Shown here: one piece after another, positions 49,146 to 57,675 of the stretch | How positions within the stretch are numbered: position 1 is the stretch's first letter | Layout: every line of letters begins with the position of its first letter | Assembly: GCF_022865125.1 (NCBI RefSeq) | Contig: NZ_CP094833.1 | Span: 33,479-97,478, forward strand | Reading direction: 5' to 3' | Length of the DNA stretch: 64,000 nucleotides | Origin: Acuticoccus sp. I52.16.1 | Lineage (GTDB): Bacteria > Pseudomonadota > Alphaproteobacteria > Rhizobiales > Amorphaceae | The notes under the pieces: generated by a model | Seen by the model: only the letters and a program-made list of their open reading frames with translations | Databases searched by the model: none | What the model was told of the DNA's origin: nothing | Made by a program: the position numbers and the translations under genes

Positions 49146-50012
49146 ATGAAAGGCATCGTTCTGGCCGGCGGCTCGGGCACGCGGCTCTATCCGGTCACCC
49201 ACGTCATCTCCAAGCAGCTGCTGCCGGTCTACGACAAGCCGATGATCTACTATCCCGTCAGCACGCTGATGCTGGCCGGGATCCGCGACATCCTGATCAT
49301 CACCACCCCCCAGGACGCGCCGCTGTTCGAGCGGATGCTCGGCGACGGCAGCCAGTGGGGGATCAACATCGCCTTCGCCCAGCAGCCGCGGCCCGAGGGG
49401 CTGGCGCAGGCCTTTCTCATCGGCCGCGAGTTCGTCGGGACCGACAGCGTCGCCCTCGTCCTGGGCGACAACATCTACTACGGCCATGGCCTCGAGGAGA
49501 TGCTGAAGGAGGCCGCCGCGCGCCCGAACGGGGCCACGGTCTTCGCCTATTATGTCAAGGACCCGGAGCGCTACGGCGTCCTCGAGTTCGACAAGGCCGG
49601 CACCCCGGTGCGCATCCTGGAAAAGCCCGCCGTCGCCCCTTCCAGCTACGCCGTCACCGGGCTCTATTTCTACGACAACGACGTGCTCGACATCGCCGCC
49701 GACGTGACGCCGTCGGCGCGCGGCGAGCTCGAGATCACGGACGTGAACCAGGTCTACCTCGACCGCCGCGCCCTCACCGCGCAGACCATGGGCCGCGGCT
49801 ACGCCTGGTTCGACACCGGCACGCACGACAGCCTGGTCGACGCGGCGCTCTTCATCCGTGCGCTGGAGCAGCGGCAGGGGCTCAGGATCGCCTGCCCCGA
49901 GGAGATCGCCTGGCGGCAGGGGTGGCTGTCGGACGAGGCGCTCGTGGCGCTGGGCGAAGCGCAGAAGAAGAGCGGCTACGGCGCCTACCTGCTGGGTCTC
50001 CTGGAGGGCTGA
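49146..50012 (+). CDS. rmlA: Glucose-1-phosphate thymidylyltransferase
   Basis: 288 residues, the standard RmlA length. Motifs: [64 protein letters not shown], and [20 protein letters not shown]. It makes dTDP-glucose, the first step toward dTDP-L-rhamnose. The gene is convergent with rmlD and rmlC, an unusual split arrangement. rmlB, needed for the second step, is absent. Confidence 0.97.
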   Translation: MKGIVLAGGSGTRLYPVTHVISKQLLPVYDKPMIYYPVSTLMLAGIRDILIITTPQDAPLFERMLGDGSQWGINIAFAQQPRPEGLAQAFLIGREFVGTDSVALVLGDNIYYGHGLEEMLKEAAARPNGATVFAYYVKDPERYGVLEFDKAGTPVRILEKPAVAPSSYAVTGLYFYDNDVLDIAADVTPSARGELEITDVNQVYLDRRALTAQTMGRGYAWFDTGTHDSLVDAALFIRALEQRQGLRIACPEEIAWRQGWLSDEALVALGEAQKKSGYGAYLLGLLEG

Positions 50013-50033
50013 CCCCGCGCCCGGCGGCCGAGG

Positions 50034-50070
50034 CCCGGCCCCGGCCCCGGCCCCGGCCCCGGCCCCGGCC
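50034..50070. repeat. CCGGCC hexanucleotide tandem repeat between rmlA and rmlD
   Basis: About six head-to-tail copies of CCGGCC in the short spacer between convergent genes. Confidence 0.85.
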
Positions 50071-50967
50071 TCAGCCGTCCGGGTCGGCGGCCAGGCGGTC
50101 GAGGACCACCCGCAGCGAGGTCGGCCAGTCCGGCAGCGTCAGGCCGTAGCGCGTGGCGAGGCGGGCCGTGTCGAGGCGCGAGTTCGCCGGGCGCCGCGCC
50201 GGGGTCGGGTACTGCGACGTCGGAATGCCGGCGACCCGGGGCGGGGCGGGGAGGGAGGCCACGATCGCCGCCGCGAAGTCGCGCCAGGTCGTGTCGCCCC
50301 GGCCGGCCACGTGGACGACCTCGCCGCCCGCCGGCCACGCCGCGTGCCGGTGGGCGAGCGCCAGCAGCGTGTCGGCGATGTCGAGCGCGCTCGTCGGGTT
50401 GCCGTGCTGGTCGTTCACCACGGTCAGCCGGTCCCGCTCGGCCCCCAGGCGCAGCATCGTCTTCACGAAGTTCTTGCCGTAGGGCGAGTAGACCCAGGCC
50501 GTGCGCGCGATCAGGTGGCGTCCGCCGGCCGCCCGCACCGCCGCCTCGCCGGCCGCCTTGGTGCGGCCGTAGGCGCTCGCGGGGGCGAGCGGGTCGTCCT
50601 CGCGGTAGGGGCGCTCCAGGGTGCCGTCGAAGACGTAGTCGGTCGAGATGTGGATCAGCGGGACGGCCGCGGCCGCGCACAGCGCCGCCAGCGCGCCGGG
50701 GCCCTCGGCGTTGAGCGCGGCCGCGGCGGCCTCGTCGCTCTCGGCGGCGTCGACGGCGGTGTAGGCGGCGGCGTTGACGACGACCTCCGGCGCGGTCCGC
50801 TCGAGCGCGCGGGCGAGGCTCTCGGGCCGGGTGAGGTCGGCCTCGGGGCGGCCGAGCGCGACGACGTCGTCCGGCCCGGCATGTCCCACCCGAGCGCGTT
50901 CCACCCGAGCGCGTTCCACCAGAGCGCGGGCGACCTGGCCGGAGCGGCCGATGACGAGGATCTTCAT
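50071..50967 (-). CDS. rmlD: dTDP-4-dehydrorhamnose reductase
   Basis: 298 residues. ILVIGRSGQVARAL is the NADPH loop; NAAAYTAVDAAESD, HISTDYVFDG and SAYGRTKAAGE (Tyr/Lys pair) define RmlD. Residues about 16-30 contain a 15-bp-encoded repeat (VERAR twice, then VGHAG) inserted just after the nucleotide-binding loop, which is otherwise short in this family. rmlC follows on the same side after 10 bp upstream. Confidence 0.95.
   Translation of the reverse strand: MKILVIGRSGQVARALVERARVERARVGHAGPDDVVALGRPEADLTRPESLARALERTAPEVVVNAAAYTAVDAAESDEAAAAALNAEGPGALAALCAAAAVPLIHISTDYVFDGTLERPYREDDPLAPASAYGRTKAAGEAAVRAAGGRHLIARTAWVYSPYGKNFVKTMLRLGAERDRLTVVNDQHGNPTSALDIADTLLALAHRHAAWPAGGEVVHVAGRGDTTWRDFAAAIVASLPAPPRVAGIPTSQYPTPARRPANSRLDTARLATRYGLTLPDWPTSLRVVLDRLAADPDG
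50886..50930. repeat. 15-bp tandem repeat in rmlD
   Basis: Two identical units CCACCCGAGCGCGTT (50886-50900, 50901-50915) and a diverged third (50916-50930), encoding VERAR on the minus strand. Confidence 0.85.
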
Positions 50968-50977
50968 GCCGCGCGGC

Positions 50978-51529
50978 CTAGAACGCGACCGGGCCGAGGT
51001 CTTCGAAGGCCGGCAGCGCCGCGTCCTTCTGCGACAGCACGATGTCGCCCGCCCCGCCCCAGTCGATCCCCAGCGCCGGGTCGTCGAAGCGGATGCCGCG
51101 CTCGCTGTCCCGGTCGTAGAAGCCGTCCACCTTGTAGGCGACCTCGGTGTCGTCGACGAGGGTGCGGAAGCCGTGCGCGAAGCCGCGCGGGACGAGGAGC
51201 TGTGCCCCGTTGCGGGCGCTGAGCTCGGCCGAGACCCATTCGCCGTAGGTCGGCGAGCCGGCGCGCAGGTCGACCGCGACGTCGATCACCGCGCCGACCA
51301 GCACCCGCACCAGCTTGGCCTGCGCGTGGGGCGCCACCTGCAAATGCAGGCCCCGCACCGTGCCCGCCCGGCGCGACAGGCTCTGGTTGTCCTGCACGAA
51401 GTCGAGGGCGATGCCGGCTCGCTCCAGGGTGCGGGCGTTCCAGGTTTCCTGGAACCAGCCGCGGTCGTCTTCGAAGCGCCTCGGCGTCAGGAGGACGACG
51501 TCGGGAATCTTGAGAGGAGTCACGTCCAC
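50978..51529 (-). CDS. rmlC: dTDP-4-dehydrorhamnose 3,5-epimerase
   Basis: 183 residues, normal for RmlC. The cupin core is visible: DDRGWFQETWNARTL, GTVRGLHLQVAPHAQAKLVRVL with the catalytic His, DLRAGSPTYGEW, and VPRGFAHGFRTLVDDTEVAYKV. It performs the double epimerisation before RmlD. It precedes rmlD in the transcript. Confidence 0.95.
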   Translation of the reverse strand: MDVTPLKIPDVVLLTPRRFEDDRGWFQETWNARTLERAGIALDFVQDNQSLSRRAGTVRGLHLQVAPHAQAKLVRVLVGAVIDVAVDLRAGSPTYGEWVSAELSARNGAQLLVPRGFAHGFRTLVDDTEVAYKVDGFYDRDSERGIRFDDPALGIDWGGAGDIVLSQKDAALPAFEDLGPVAF

Positions 51530-51608
51530 GGGAGGGCCCTTCGTCGCGCGCGTCAGGCCCCCTATAGGGCATCGCGCACGGCGGCGTAAACGCGGCGCGC
51601 CCGGGCCG

Positions 51609-52688
51609 TCAGGACTTGGGGAAGCACTCCGGATAGTTGGCGTACATCGCCGCGATCGCCATCAGGTGCAGGCTGGTGTCGAAGTAGTTCGTCATCTTCA
51701 TCTCGACCGAGTCGTAGGCGACCGGCTCGTCGTATTCGAGGCAGTGCATCAGCTCGTAGGTGAAGAGGTAGGACTTGCCCCAGAACTTGTCCTTGCGGCC
51801 CAGCGTGTAGACGTCGAAGGGGTAGATGTCGCGGTTGTCGTCGTCGGCCCAGATGCCCATCAGGTACCGGGTGACGTGGTCGTTCGTCTGACCGAACTGC
51901 AGCAGGTAGAGCGGGATGCGCACCGCGTCGTAGCTGAAGCGGCGCGGGAAGCCGCTGGCCGGCACCGGCTCGCCGTATTCGTTGAGGGTCGACCAGTCGG
52001 ACGGCGGGTGGATCAGCGCGTCGAGCAGGCGCTGCCCGTCCTCGAGCACCGCCTCCCACGCATAGTCGGGCGCCAGCGCCTCCATGATCGGCAGGGTCAT
52101 GGGGATGTAGTAGCTGAGGTTCAGCGTCGCGTTCGGCTCGTGGCGCGAGGGGGCGGCCCACTCGCCCGGCAACAGCACGGTGAAGCCGCCATACTCGATC
52201 ACCAGCTTCTTGCCGACCGCCTCGGCGATCGCCGTCGCCTCGGCGAGGTATTCGGCGTTGTCCCAGCGCATGCCGGCCAGCCCCAGCGCCGTCGCGATCA
52301 GGATCTCGCCGTCGGTAGCGTTGTTGCGGTCGGCGATGCCGCGGCCGGGCACCCACTTCCAGGCGAACAGCTTGTCGGCCCGCTGCATCTTGGTCTTGGC
52401 GAAGCGCCAGATCTGGTCGAAGGTCGTCCGGTCGCTGCCCAGCAGGGCCAGCATCATGCCGTAGCCCTGGCTCTCGGAGTGGGTGATGCCGCCGTTCTGC
52501 GGGTCGAACACCCGTCCGTCCGGCTTGATGAAGGCTTGGCGGTAGATCTCGAAGGCGGCGGAGAACCAGCGCTGCTCGGCCGGGGCGAGCTGGCCCAGAT
52601 AGGGCATGTAGGACTGGTTGAGCTGCATCGACCGCGCCGGCGCGGCGCACAGTGCGGCGATCGCCACCACCGCCAACAGGATGCGCAT
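51609..52688 (-). CDS. Glycoside hydrolase family 8 endoglucanase (BcsZ-like), secreted
   Basis: 359 residues with an N-terminal signal peptide (LLAVVAIAALCAAPARS). The family 8 (alpha/alpha)6 signatures are present: ITHSESQGYGMMLALL with the catalytic Glu, WKWVPGRGIADRNNATDGEI with the conserved Asp, and SYYIPMTLPIMEAL. Good Shine-Dalgarno GAGGAG before ATG 52688. Cellulose-synthase genes usually accompany bcsZ but are absent here, so it may trim the acidic polysaccharide made by this locus or work on cellulose made elsewhere. Confidence 0.92.
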   Translation of the reverse strand: MRILLAVVAIAALCAAPARSMQLNQSYMPYLGQLAPAEQRWFSAAFEIYRQAFIKPDGRVFDPQNGGITHSESQGYGMMLALLGSDRTTFDQIWRFAKTKMQRADKLFAWKWVPGRGIADRNNATDGEILIATALGLAGMRWDNAEYLAEATAIAEAVGKKLVIEYGGFTVLLPGEWAAPSRHEPNATLNLSYYIPMTLPIMEALAPDYAWEAVLEDGQRLLDALIHPPSDWSTLNEYGEPVPASGFPRRFSYDAVRIPLYLLQFGQTNDHVTRYLMGIWADDDNRDIYPFDVYTLGRKDKFWGKSYLFTYELMHCLEYDEPVAYDSVEMKMTNYFDTSLHLMAIAAMYANYPECFPKS

Positions 52689-53770
52689 CGTTTCTCCTCG
52701 CACGCCATTCTCCCGGCGAACGCCGAGCCCTCGAACCGTCTGCCGGCGGCCGCTCGCCGCCCCGACCCGGATCACGCCGTCCGGGACGGATCGCCGCCCC
52801 GAGCGCCGCCGATCTCCCGATACACTCTCGGATAAATTGTACTGCCAGCTATCAACATTTTCGTGAATAAGGCAATAAAAACTCCGAGTTTGGAAATAAG
52901 TCGAACGGGCGCGACGCAGGCTGAGCGGGGGCGCCGGCAAGACCCCGCCCGTTCGCGTCCGAGGTGATCGGGGCGTTCGGGCAGCAGTCATGCATTTCGC
53001 GCACGGCTTCTTCTCGCGAATCGTGAATTGGATCAGGAAATTGTCTGATTTGATGCATTGTTGCTCGGGGTGGCCCCGCAAAAGAGGCGAAAGCAAGGCC
53101 TTCGACTTGTTTCGCGCGGGGCGGAGGTGGTCGCCGGCGGTGGCAGGGGCGCGCGGTTGCATCGGCCCAAAGGAGCCCGGCCGAGCCGAGCACACGCAGA
53201 ACGTGCATAGCCCATCGGCAATTTCGGGGACGCGTGGCGCGGCGACGATGCGAACCTGAACGACTTTTTTCACCGGGCGGGGCGTCGGAGGGTCGCTCGA
53301 CCCGATCCTCGTCGACCGAGCTGTCGTGGTGACACGTGGTGACGCCGCCGGGGGGGGGGGGGTCTTCGTGTGGTCGCCCCTCGTCGAGGGCGAGCCGCAC
53401 TTCACCTCGAGAGGTGGCGCGCGGCGGTCGGGAGTGGCCTGGTGCGCGCCGCTCGCGCGGCTGGTACGAGCGCGGCCCCGGACGACGGGGGCGGAAGATC
53501 TCGGCGCGGGCCGGTCAGGAGTCCGTGCCACACTCTGAAGATGAGTGGGCTCGCCTTCTGCGGGAAACCATGGCGACATCCTCACGACTCACACGATGTC
53601 GTGCATGGCCGAAGGATCGGACTAACCGAATTGTGATGGGGCGCTGTTCATCCGCCGATTAATTTCACTGGTACGGCAACACGACCTATGACATAGCGGC
53701 AGGAGGCGTGGGGGCGACGGCCGCGAGGACGAGGGCCCGCCGCCATGACATCGATCTTCGGAGACCTTGG
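52689..53770. other. About 1.1 kb intergenic region with AT-rich segments and a poly-G tract
   Basis: No convincing gene; short frames (for example 52990-53259) lack ribosome-binding sites and family features. The stretch 52825-53100 is clearly AT-richer than its surroundings and includes the near-palindrome AAACTCCGAGTTT (52879-52891). A run of 13 G is at 53350-53362. It probably holds the promoters of the GH8 gene (leftward) and the first propeller gene (rightward), and may be a recent insertion scar. Confidence 0.5.
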
Positions 53771-55102
53771 ATGCCCCGCTTTTTCCGCGCCAACACCAGG
53801 GGTTCGCTCAGCGAGGCGCGGGAGGCGAGGTCGGCCAGCGAAGGCGACATCGTCAGCCAGGGCGTGATCCGCGCGGCCGCGACCGAGCAGGCGCCCAAGA
53901 TGCTCGTCTCGCGCATGCAGGACCACATCGTCGAGACCGACGACGGCCACCTGCACATGATGCTCAACCTCGGCCCCAACCGGGGGCTGACGCTGCTGAG
54001 CAGCACCGACAACGCCAAGACATGGACGATCGCGGCCCAGTTCGACGACGCGGCGCTGCGCACCTCCTCCGACATCCGCCTCACCGACGACGGCGACAAG
54101 CTGCTCGTCGTCTACTCCAACGACACCAAGGGCATCACCTACGTCGGCCTCGACTACAATGCCCGGAACGGCGCCTGGAGCGTGGAGGAGACCTCCGAGG
54201 TCACCAGCTTCGGCATCGATGCCGACACCACCAACCCCACCATCGTGGAAGGCGGGACGGGCAATCTCCTCGTCGCCTACAACATGTCGACCGACCGGGG
54301 CGTGCGCGGCGTCCTCGCCGGCAGCCAGGACGGGGAGAACTGGGTCAAGGTCAGCGGCCTCGACCCGACGGCGCAGACCGGGGCGCTGCGGGTGATGGCG
54401 ACGCCGGACGGCTTCGGCGGCATCTACGCCAGCAAGAACGAGATCTTCTGGGTGACGCTCGAAAACAACGAGTGGGTCTACGAGAAGATCGCCGACAACG
54501 GGCCGGTCGGCCTCTACGCGACCCACTTCTCGACGACGACGGTCGGCGACGACATCTTCCTCGCCTCGGTCTCGGCCGACAACCGCATCACCTTCCTGCA
54601 CTATGACGGCGCGACGAAGACCTGGAGCGACGGGGTGACCCCGCCCAGCACCGTCGGCGACAAGGTCAGCTCGGTGCAGATGAGCGCCGACACCGACGGC
54701 AACATCTACCTCACCTACGACGACTACGACGACGGCACGCTGGTGGTCATCAAGAGCATCGACGAGGGCGACACCTGGGTGCCAGAGGCGGTGCTCGACG
54801 TGCCGCGGCTCTACGAGCAGGCGCCGGTGCGCTGGTTCGAGACCCCGGAACATTTCGACGACGAGTTGCTCGTCGTCTCGCAATTCTATTTCCCTGGGCT
54901 CGACGGCTTCAAGGGCCCCAACGGCCTCTATCATTTCGTCGTCGACACCGATCCCTCCTCGTCGTCCGCCCCGGCCGTGGCGGCGGCGAGCGGCGGGCGC
55001 GCGTTCTCCGGTCCCTTCTTCAGCGGGGACAGCGGGGCCGACTTCTCCGGCCTGCGCGCGGCTTTCAGCCAGCACCACGACGACGTGTCGCCGCTCGCCT
55101 AG
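53771..55102 (+). CDS. Asp-box (BNR/sialidase-like) beta-propeller protein 1
   Basis: 443 residues from ATG 53771 (GGAGACC upstream). No N-terminal signal. Blades carry Asp-box-like SxDxGxTW motifs (STDNAKTW, SQDGENWV, SIDEGDTW). Strongly conserved with the next gene are KMLVSRMQDHIVET, SSDIRL, DADTTNPTI and YATHFSTTTVGDD. Family members bind or hydrolyse glycans, but the sialidase Arg triad is not evident. The C-terminal tail, rich in Ser/Gly/Asp and ending SPLA, may be a type I secretion signal; that is inferred. Confidence 0.8.
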   Translation: MPRFFRANTRGSLSEAREARSASEGDIVSQGVIRAAATEQAPKMLVSRMQDHIVETDDGHLHMMLNLGPNRGLTLLSSTDNAKTWTIAAQFDDAALRTSSDIRLTDDGDKLLVVYSNDTKGITYVGLDYNARNGAWSVEETSEVTSFGIDADTTNPTIVEGGTGNLLVAYNMSTDRGVRGVLAGSQDGENWVKVSGLDPTAQTGALRVMATPDGFGGIYASKNEIFWVTLENNEWVYEKIADNGPVGLYATHFSTTTVGDDIFLASVSADNRITFLHYDGATKTWSDGVTPPSTVGDKVSSVQMSADTDGNIYLTYDDYDDGTLVVIKSIDEGDTWVPEAVLDVPRLYEQAPVRWFETPEHFDDELLVVSQFYFPGLDGFKGPNGLYHFVVDTDPSSSSAPAVAAASGGRAFSGPFFSGDSGADFSGLRAAFSQHHDDVSPLA

Positions 55103-55215
55103 CGGCGGCACGCGCGCCCGGCGCCCGCGGGCGCCCCAACTCGATCGCCATGAACTCGATCGCCGTCTGACGCAGACGAGCCGGTCCGCACAGGCGGGCC
55201 CGGCGCAGAGACGTC

Positions 55216-55246
55216 GTGTGCGCCTCGTCCTGGGCGAGGCGCACAC
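55216..55246. terminator. 12-bp perfect stem-loop between the two propeller genes
   Basis: GTGTGCGCCTCG and CGAGGCGCACAC pair around a 7-base loop, 114 bp after propeller gene 1. No T-tract follows. It could end that transcript or structure the leader of the next gene. Confidence 0.5.
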
Positions 55247-55312
55247 GGAACGGCCCGGGGAGCCGCACGCGCAGCCCCGGCCAGGACCCCGCGAGGGTCC
55301 ACGGGCCGGACC

Positions 55313-55347
55313 CGGCCTGCGGGCCTGCGGGCCTGCGGGCCTGTCGG
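55313..55347. repeat. 8-9-bp GCCTGCGGG tandem repeat
   Basis: Three to four copies in the leader upstream of propeller gene 2. Confidence 0.75.
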
Positions 55348-55425
55348 TCGGGCCTCGGCCCCGGATCGCGCCCGCTTTTTTCGGCGCATCCGCTCGATTT
55401 CGACGTTTTTATCTGGAGGCACCCC

Positions 55426-56784
55426 ATGCCGCTCTTTTCCCGGTTTCGCGACCACTCCGTTTTCGCCCACTCCGCTTTCGACCGGCCCGCGTTCGATTCC
55501 CCCGACCCCGCCCCCGCACGCTTCGCCGTCGCGCAGGGCGACGCCAGCCCCGTCCTGCACCAGGGCCTCCTGTGGAAGGCCTTCGTGCCCGATGCGCCCA
55601 AGCTCATCGTCTCGCGCATGCAGGACCACGTGGTCGAAACCTCCGACGGGCACTTGCACACGCTCGTCAATCTGCACCGCGGCCGCGGCCTGACGCTGCT
55701 GTCGAGCGACGACGACGGCAGGACCTGGGACGTCACGGCGCGCATCCCCAACACCCGCGGCTCCTCCTCCGACATTCGCCTCGTGGAGGGAGAGGACCGC
55801 CTGCTGGTGGTCACCACCACCAAGGCCGGCAAGGTCCTCTACGGCACCTACGACTACGACCTCGCCGACGGCGGCTGGACGCGCGACATCGCCTCCGAGG
55901 TGACGCACGCAGGCATCGACAACACGACGACCAACCCGACCGTCGCGATGGACGCGGAGGGCACCATCGCCGTCGCCTACAACGTCGAGGGGGACGACGG
56001 GCTCGGCCTGGTGTTCGCCTGGTCCGAGGACGGCGGCGCCACCTGGGAGAAGGCCGAGACCGATTTTCCCGGCGTGGCGGCCGGTTCCTTCCGCGTCCTG
56101 TCCACGCCGGACGGGTTCGCCGTCCTCGCCGCCACCGCCGAGGCGATGACCTTCCTCACCTACGATCCGGGCACCGACACCTGGTCCGGCGAGACGGTGA
56201 ACGAGACCGGCGCGGTCGGCCGCTACGCCAGCCACTTCAGCACCACCACGATCGGCGACGACATCTACGCCGCGAGCGTCGACGCGAGCGAGACGCTCAG
56301 CGTCATGCGCTACGAGGGCGCGACCGGGGCGTGGAGCGAGCCGGAGACGCCCGCGCCGATCACCGGCAAGACGACGAACGTGCAGCTGAGCGCCGGGTCC
56401 GACGGCAGCCTCCACCTCGTCTACGACGACCACGACCATCCGGGGCGGCTCGTGGTGCTGGAGAGCGAGGACGGCGGCGAGACCTGGAGCGAGGAGGCGG
56501 TGCTGCAGGTGCCGCGCTGGCTGCGCCTGGAGCCGACGCTGCTGCAGTTCGACGACCTGCCGCTGGTCCGCTTCGAGGCGCCGGAACAGTTCGACGACGA
56601 GCTGCTCGTCGAGGTGCAGGTGAACATCCCCGGCCGCGACGGCTGGACGAGCCTCTACACCTTCGTGCTCGACACCGAGGCCGACGCCGTGCACCTCGCC
56701 GCCCATGATCTTCCTGCCCACAACCTCTCTGCCCACAACCTCTCTGCCCACAACCTCTCTGCCGACGACCTCGCCGCGCTCTGA
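55426..56784 (+). CDS. Asp-box (BNR/sialidase-like) beta-propeller protein 2
   Basis: 452 residues from ATG 55426 (TGGAGGC upstream). It is a paralogue of propeller 1: KLIVSRMQDHVVETSDGHLH, SSDIRLVEGED, DNTTTNPTVAM, RYASHFSTTTIGDDI and QFDDELLVE align along the whole length. Asp-boxes SDDDGRTW, SEDGGATW and SEDGGETW are clearer here. There is no signal peptide. Both ends differ from the paralogue: an N-terminal 15-bp-encoded repeat (HSVFA, HSAFD, RPAFD) and a C-terminal AHNLS repeat. The fold is certain; the ligand is unknown. Confidence 0.82.
   Translation: MPLFSRFRDHSVFAHSAFDRPAFDSPDPAPARFAVAQGDASPVLHQGLLWKAFVPDAPKLIVSRMQDHVVETSDGHLHTLVNLHRGRGLTLLSSDDDGRTWDVTARIPNTRGSSSDIRLVEGEDRLLVVTTTKAGKVLYGTYDYDLADGGWTRDIASEVTHAGIDNTTTNPTVAMDAEGTIAVAYNVEGDDGLGLVFAWSEDGGATWEKAETDFPGVAAGSFRVLSTPDGFAVLAATAEAMTFLTYDPGTDTWSGETVNETGAVGRYASHFSTTTIGDDIYAASVDASETLSVMRYEGATGAWSEPETPAPITGKTTNVQLSAGSDGSLHLVYDDHDHPGRLVVLESEDGGETWSEEAVLQVPRWLRLEPTLLQFDDLPLVRFEAPEQFDDELLVEVQVNIPGRDGWTSLYTFVLDTEADAVHLAAHDLPAHNLSAHNLSAHNLSADDLAAL
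55450..55494. repeat. 15-bp tandem repeat at the N-terminus of propeller 2
   Basis: Units 55450-55464, 55465-55479 and 55480-55494 encode five-residue blocks ending in Phe-Ala or Phe-Asp. Confidence 0.7.
56701..56775. repeat. 15-bp tandem repeat at the C-terminus of propeller 2
   Basis: Three identical GCCCACAACCTCTCT units (56716-56760) flanked by degenerate copies on both sides encode AHNLS repeats that make up the protein's last 26 residues. Confidence 0.9.
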
Positions 56785-56925
56785 CGCCGGCACCGGTGAG
56801 GCGGGCGGGACGCGGCGAGCGGGACGAGGCGGGCGCCGAGGCTCGACAGGGGAACGGGGTGAAGTTGTCCCCGCCCCCCCGCCGCGGCTGTAGAACAGGG
56901 CCGGCTCACTTGAGGGGACCGACCC

Positions 56926-56958
56926 ATGATCGACATGCTGCTGCAGGAGGCGCGCTGA
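56926..56958 (+). CDS. Ten-codon leader ORF overlapping the spike-base gene
   Basis: ATG 56926, preceded by GAGGGG, encodes MIDMLLQEAR. Its TGA overlaps the ATG of the next gene (TGATG), an arrangement that would couple translation. It may be a leader peptide or the remnant of a lost upstream tail gene. Confidence 0.4.
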   Translation: MIDMLLQEAR

Positions 56959-57224
56959 TGGCCGACAATCCGTTCCAGACGTACTCGCAGAGCGTCACCG
57001 CGCCCGCGGTCGACGCTTTTCCCATCACTCCGGACGACGACACCGACCTGACCCAGACCGTGCGGGCCATCTATGTCGGCAACGCCGGCGACGTGAGCCT
57101 CGTCACGGCGGGCGGCTCGACGGTGACCTTCGCCGGCCTCACCGGCAGCATGGTCCTGCCGGTGACGACGAGCCGCGTGCGGGCCAGCGGCACCACGGCG
57201 ACGGGCATCGTCGGCCTCGTCTGA
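56958..57224 (+). CDS. Orphan phage/gene-transfer-agent spike base protein (RCAP_rcc01079-like)
   Basis: 88 residues. The pattern (FPITPDDDTDLTQTVRAIYVGNAGDVSLVT, then TVTFAGLTGSMVLPVTTSRVRASGTTATGIVGLV) is what I recognise from the small spike base proteins associated with Rhodobacter GTA head spikes and related prophages. The GCTTTTCC before ITPDD and the Thr-rich end are typical. No other phage or GTA gene is visible within the window, so it stands alone, possibly as a relic or a reused adhesin piece. Confidence 0.7.
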   Translation: MADNPFQTYSQSVTAPAVDAFPITPDDDTDLTQTVRAIYVGNAGDVSLVTAGGSTVTFAGLTGSMVLPVTTSRVRASGTTATGIVGLV

Positions 57225-57225
57225 G

Positions 57226-57290
57226 GCTCCGCCCGCCCGGGGGCGCCGTCTGCGAAAGGCGCGCCCGGGCGGCCCGGCCCCGGGCGGAGC
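57226..57290 (+). terminator. Strong GC-rich hairpin after the spike-base gene
   Basis: GCTCCGCCC (57226-57234) pairs with GGGCGGAGC (57282-57290), and inner GC-rich segments can extend the stem. It begins two bases after the stop codon. Confidence 0.65.
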
Positions 57291-57421
57291 TCCCATGGCC
57301 TGCAAGGGCCCGTGCATGACCCGTGGATGACGGGCCGGAGCGCCTCAATCTTTTCGAGGCGACCGGTTATTCTCCTGCGCCTCACCTCGCGTTGCCGCGA
57401 TGTTGGAGTGCGTTGGCGATC

Positions 57422-57667
57422 ATGCAGCTCGATCTCTTCCCGACCAATGTGAGGCTGCGTTGCATCGACCCGATGCGCAACAAGCGGCGGTTCTACACGC
57501 TGTCGGTCCAGCCGACGCTGTTCGGGGAATGGGCGCTGGTGCGCGAGTGGGGGCGGCTGGGCTCGGCCGGCCGCGTGCGCACCGACCGCTACGCGACCGC
57601 CGGCCAGGCGATCGACGCGCTGGGCAGCCTCACCCGCGCCAAGCAACGCCGCGGCTATTGCGACTGA
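57422..57667 (+). CDS. WGR domain protein
   Basis: 81 residues. The WGR core is plain: RRFYTLSVQPTLFGEWALVREWGRLGSAGRVRTDRYAT, followed by a helix (AGQAIDALGSL). In eukaryotic PARPs and MolR-type proteins this domain binds nucleic acid. Single-domain bacterial versions are common in alphaproteobacteria on plasmids and chromosomes, with unknown role. ATG 57422 begins at the domain; 57323 would add a non-coding-looking leader. A parS-like site lies 9 bp beyond the stop. Confidence 0.85.
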   Translation: MQLDLFPTNVRLRCIDPMRNKRRFYTLSVQPTLFGEWALVREWGRLGSAGRVRTDRYATAGQAIDALGSLTRAKQRRGYCD

Positions 57668-57675
57668 CGCACGCG

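Noticed and set aside
52990-53259. 89-codon frame in the AT-rich gap
   Set aside because: No ribosome-binding site and no recognisable domain; composition changes abruptly inside it.
53326-53662. Several short frames across the poly-G tract
   Set aside because: Mutually overlapping, each interrupted by the G run; nothing supports translation.
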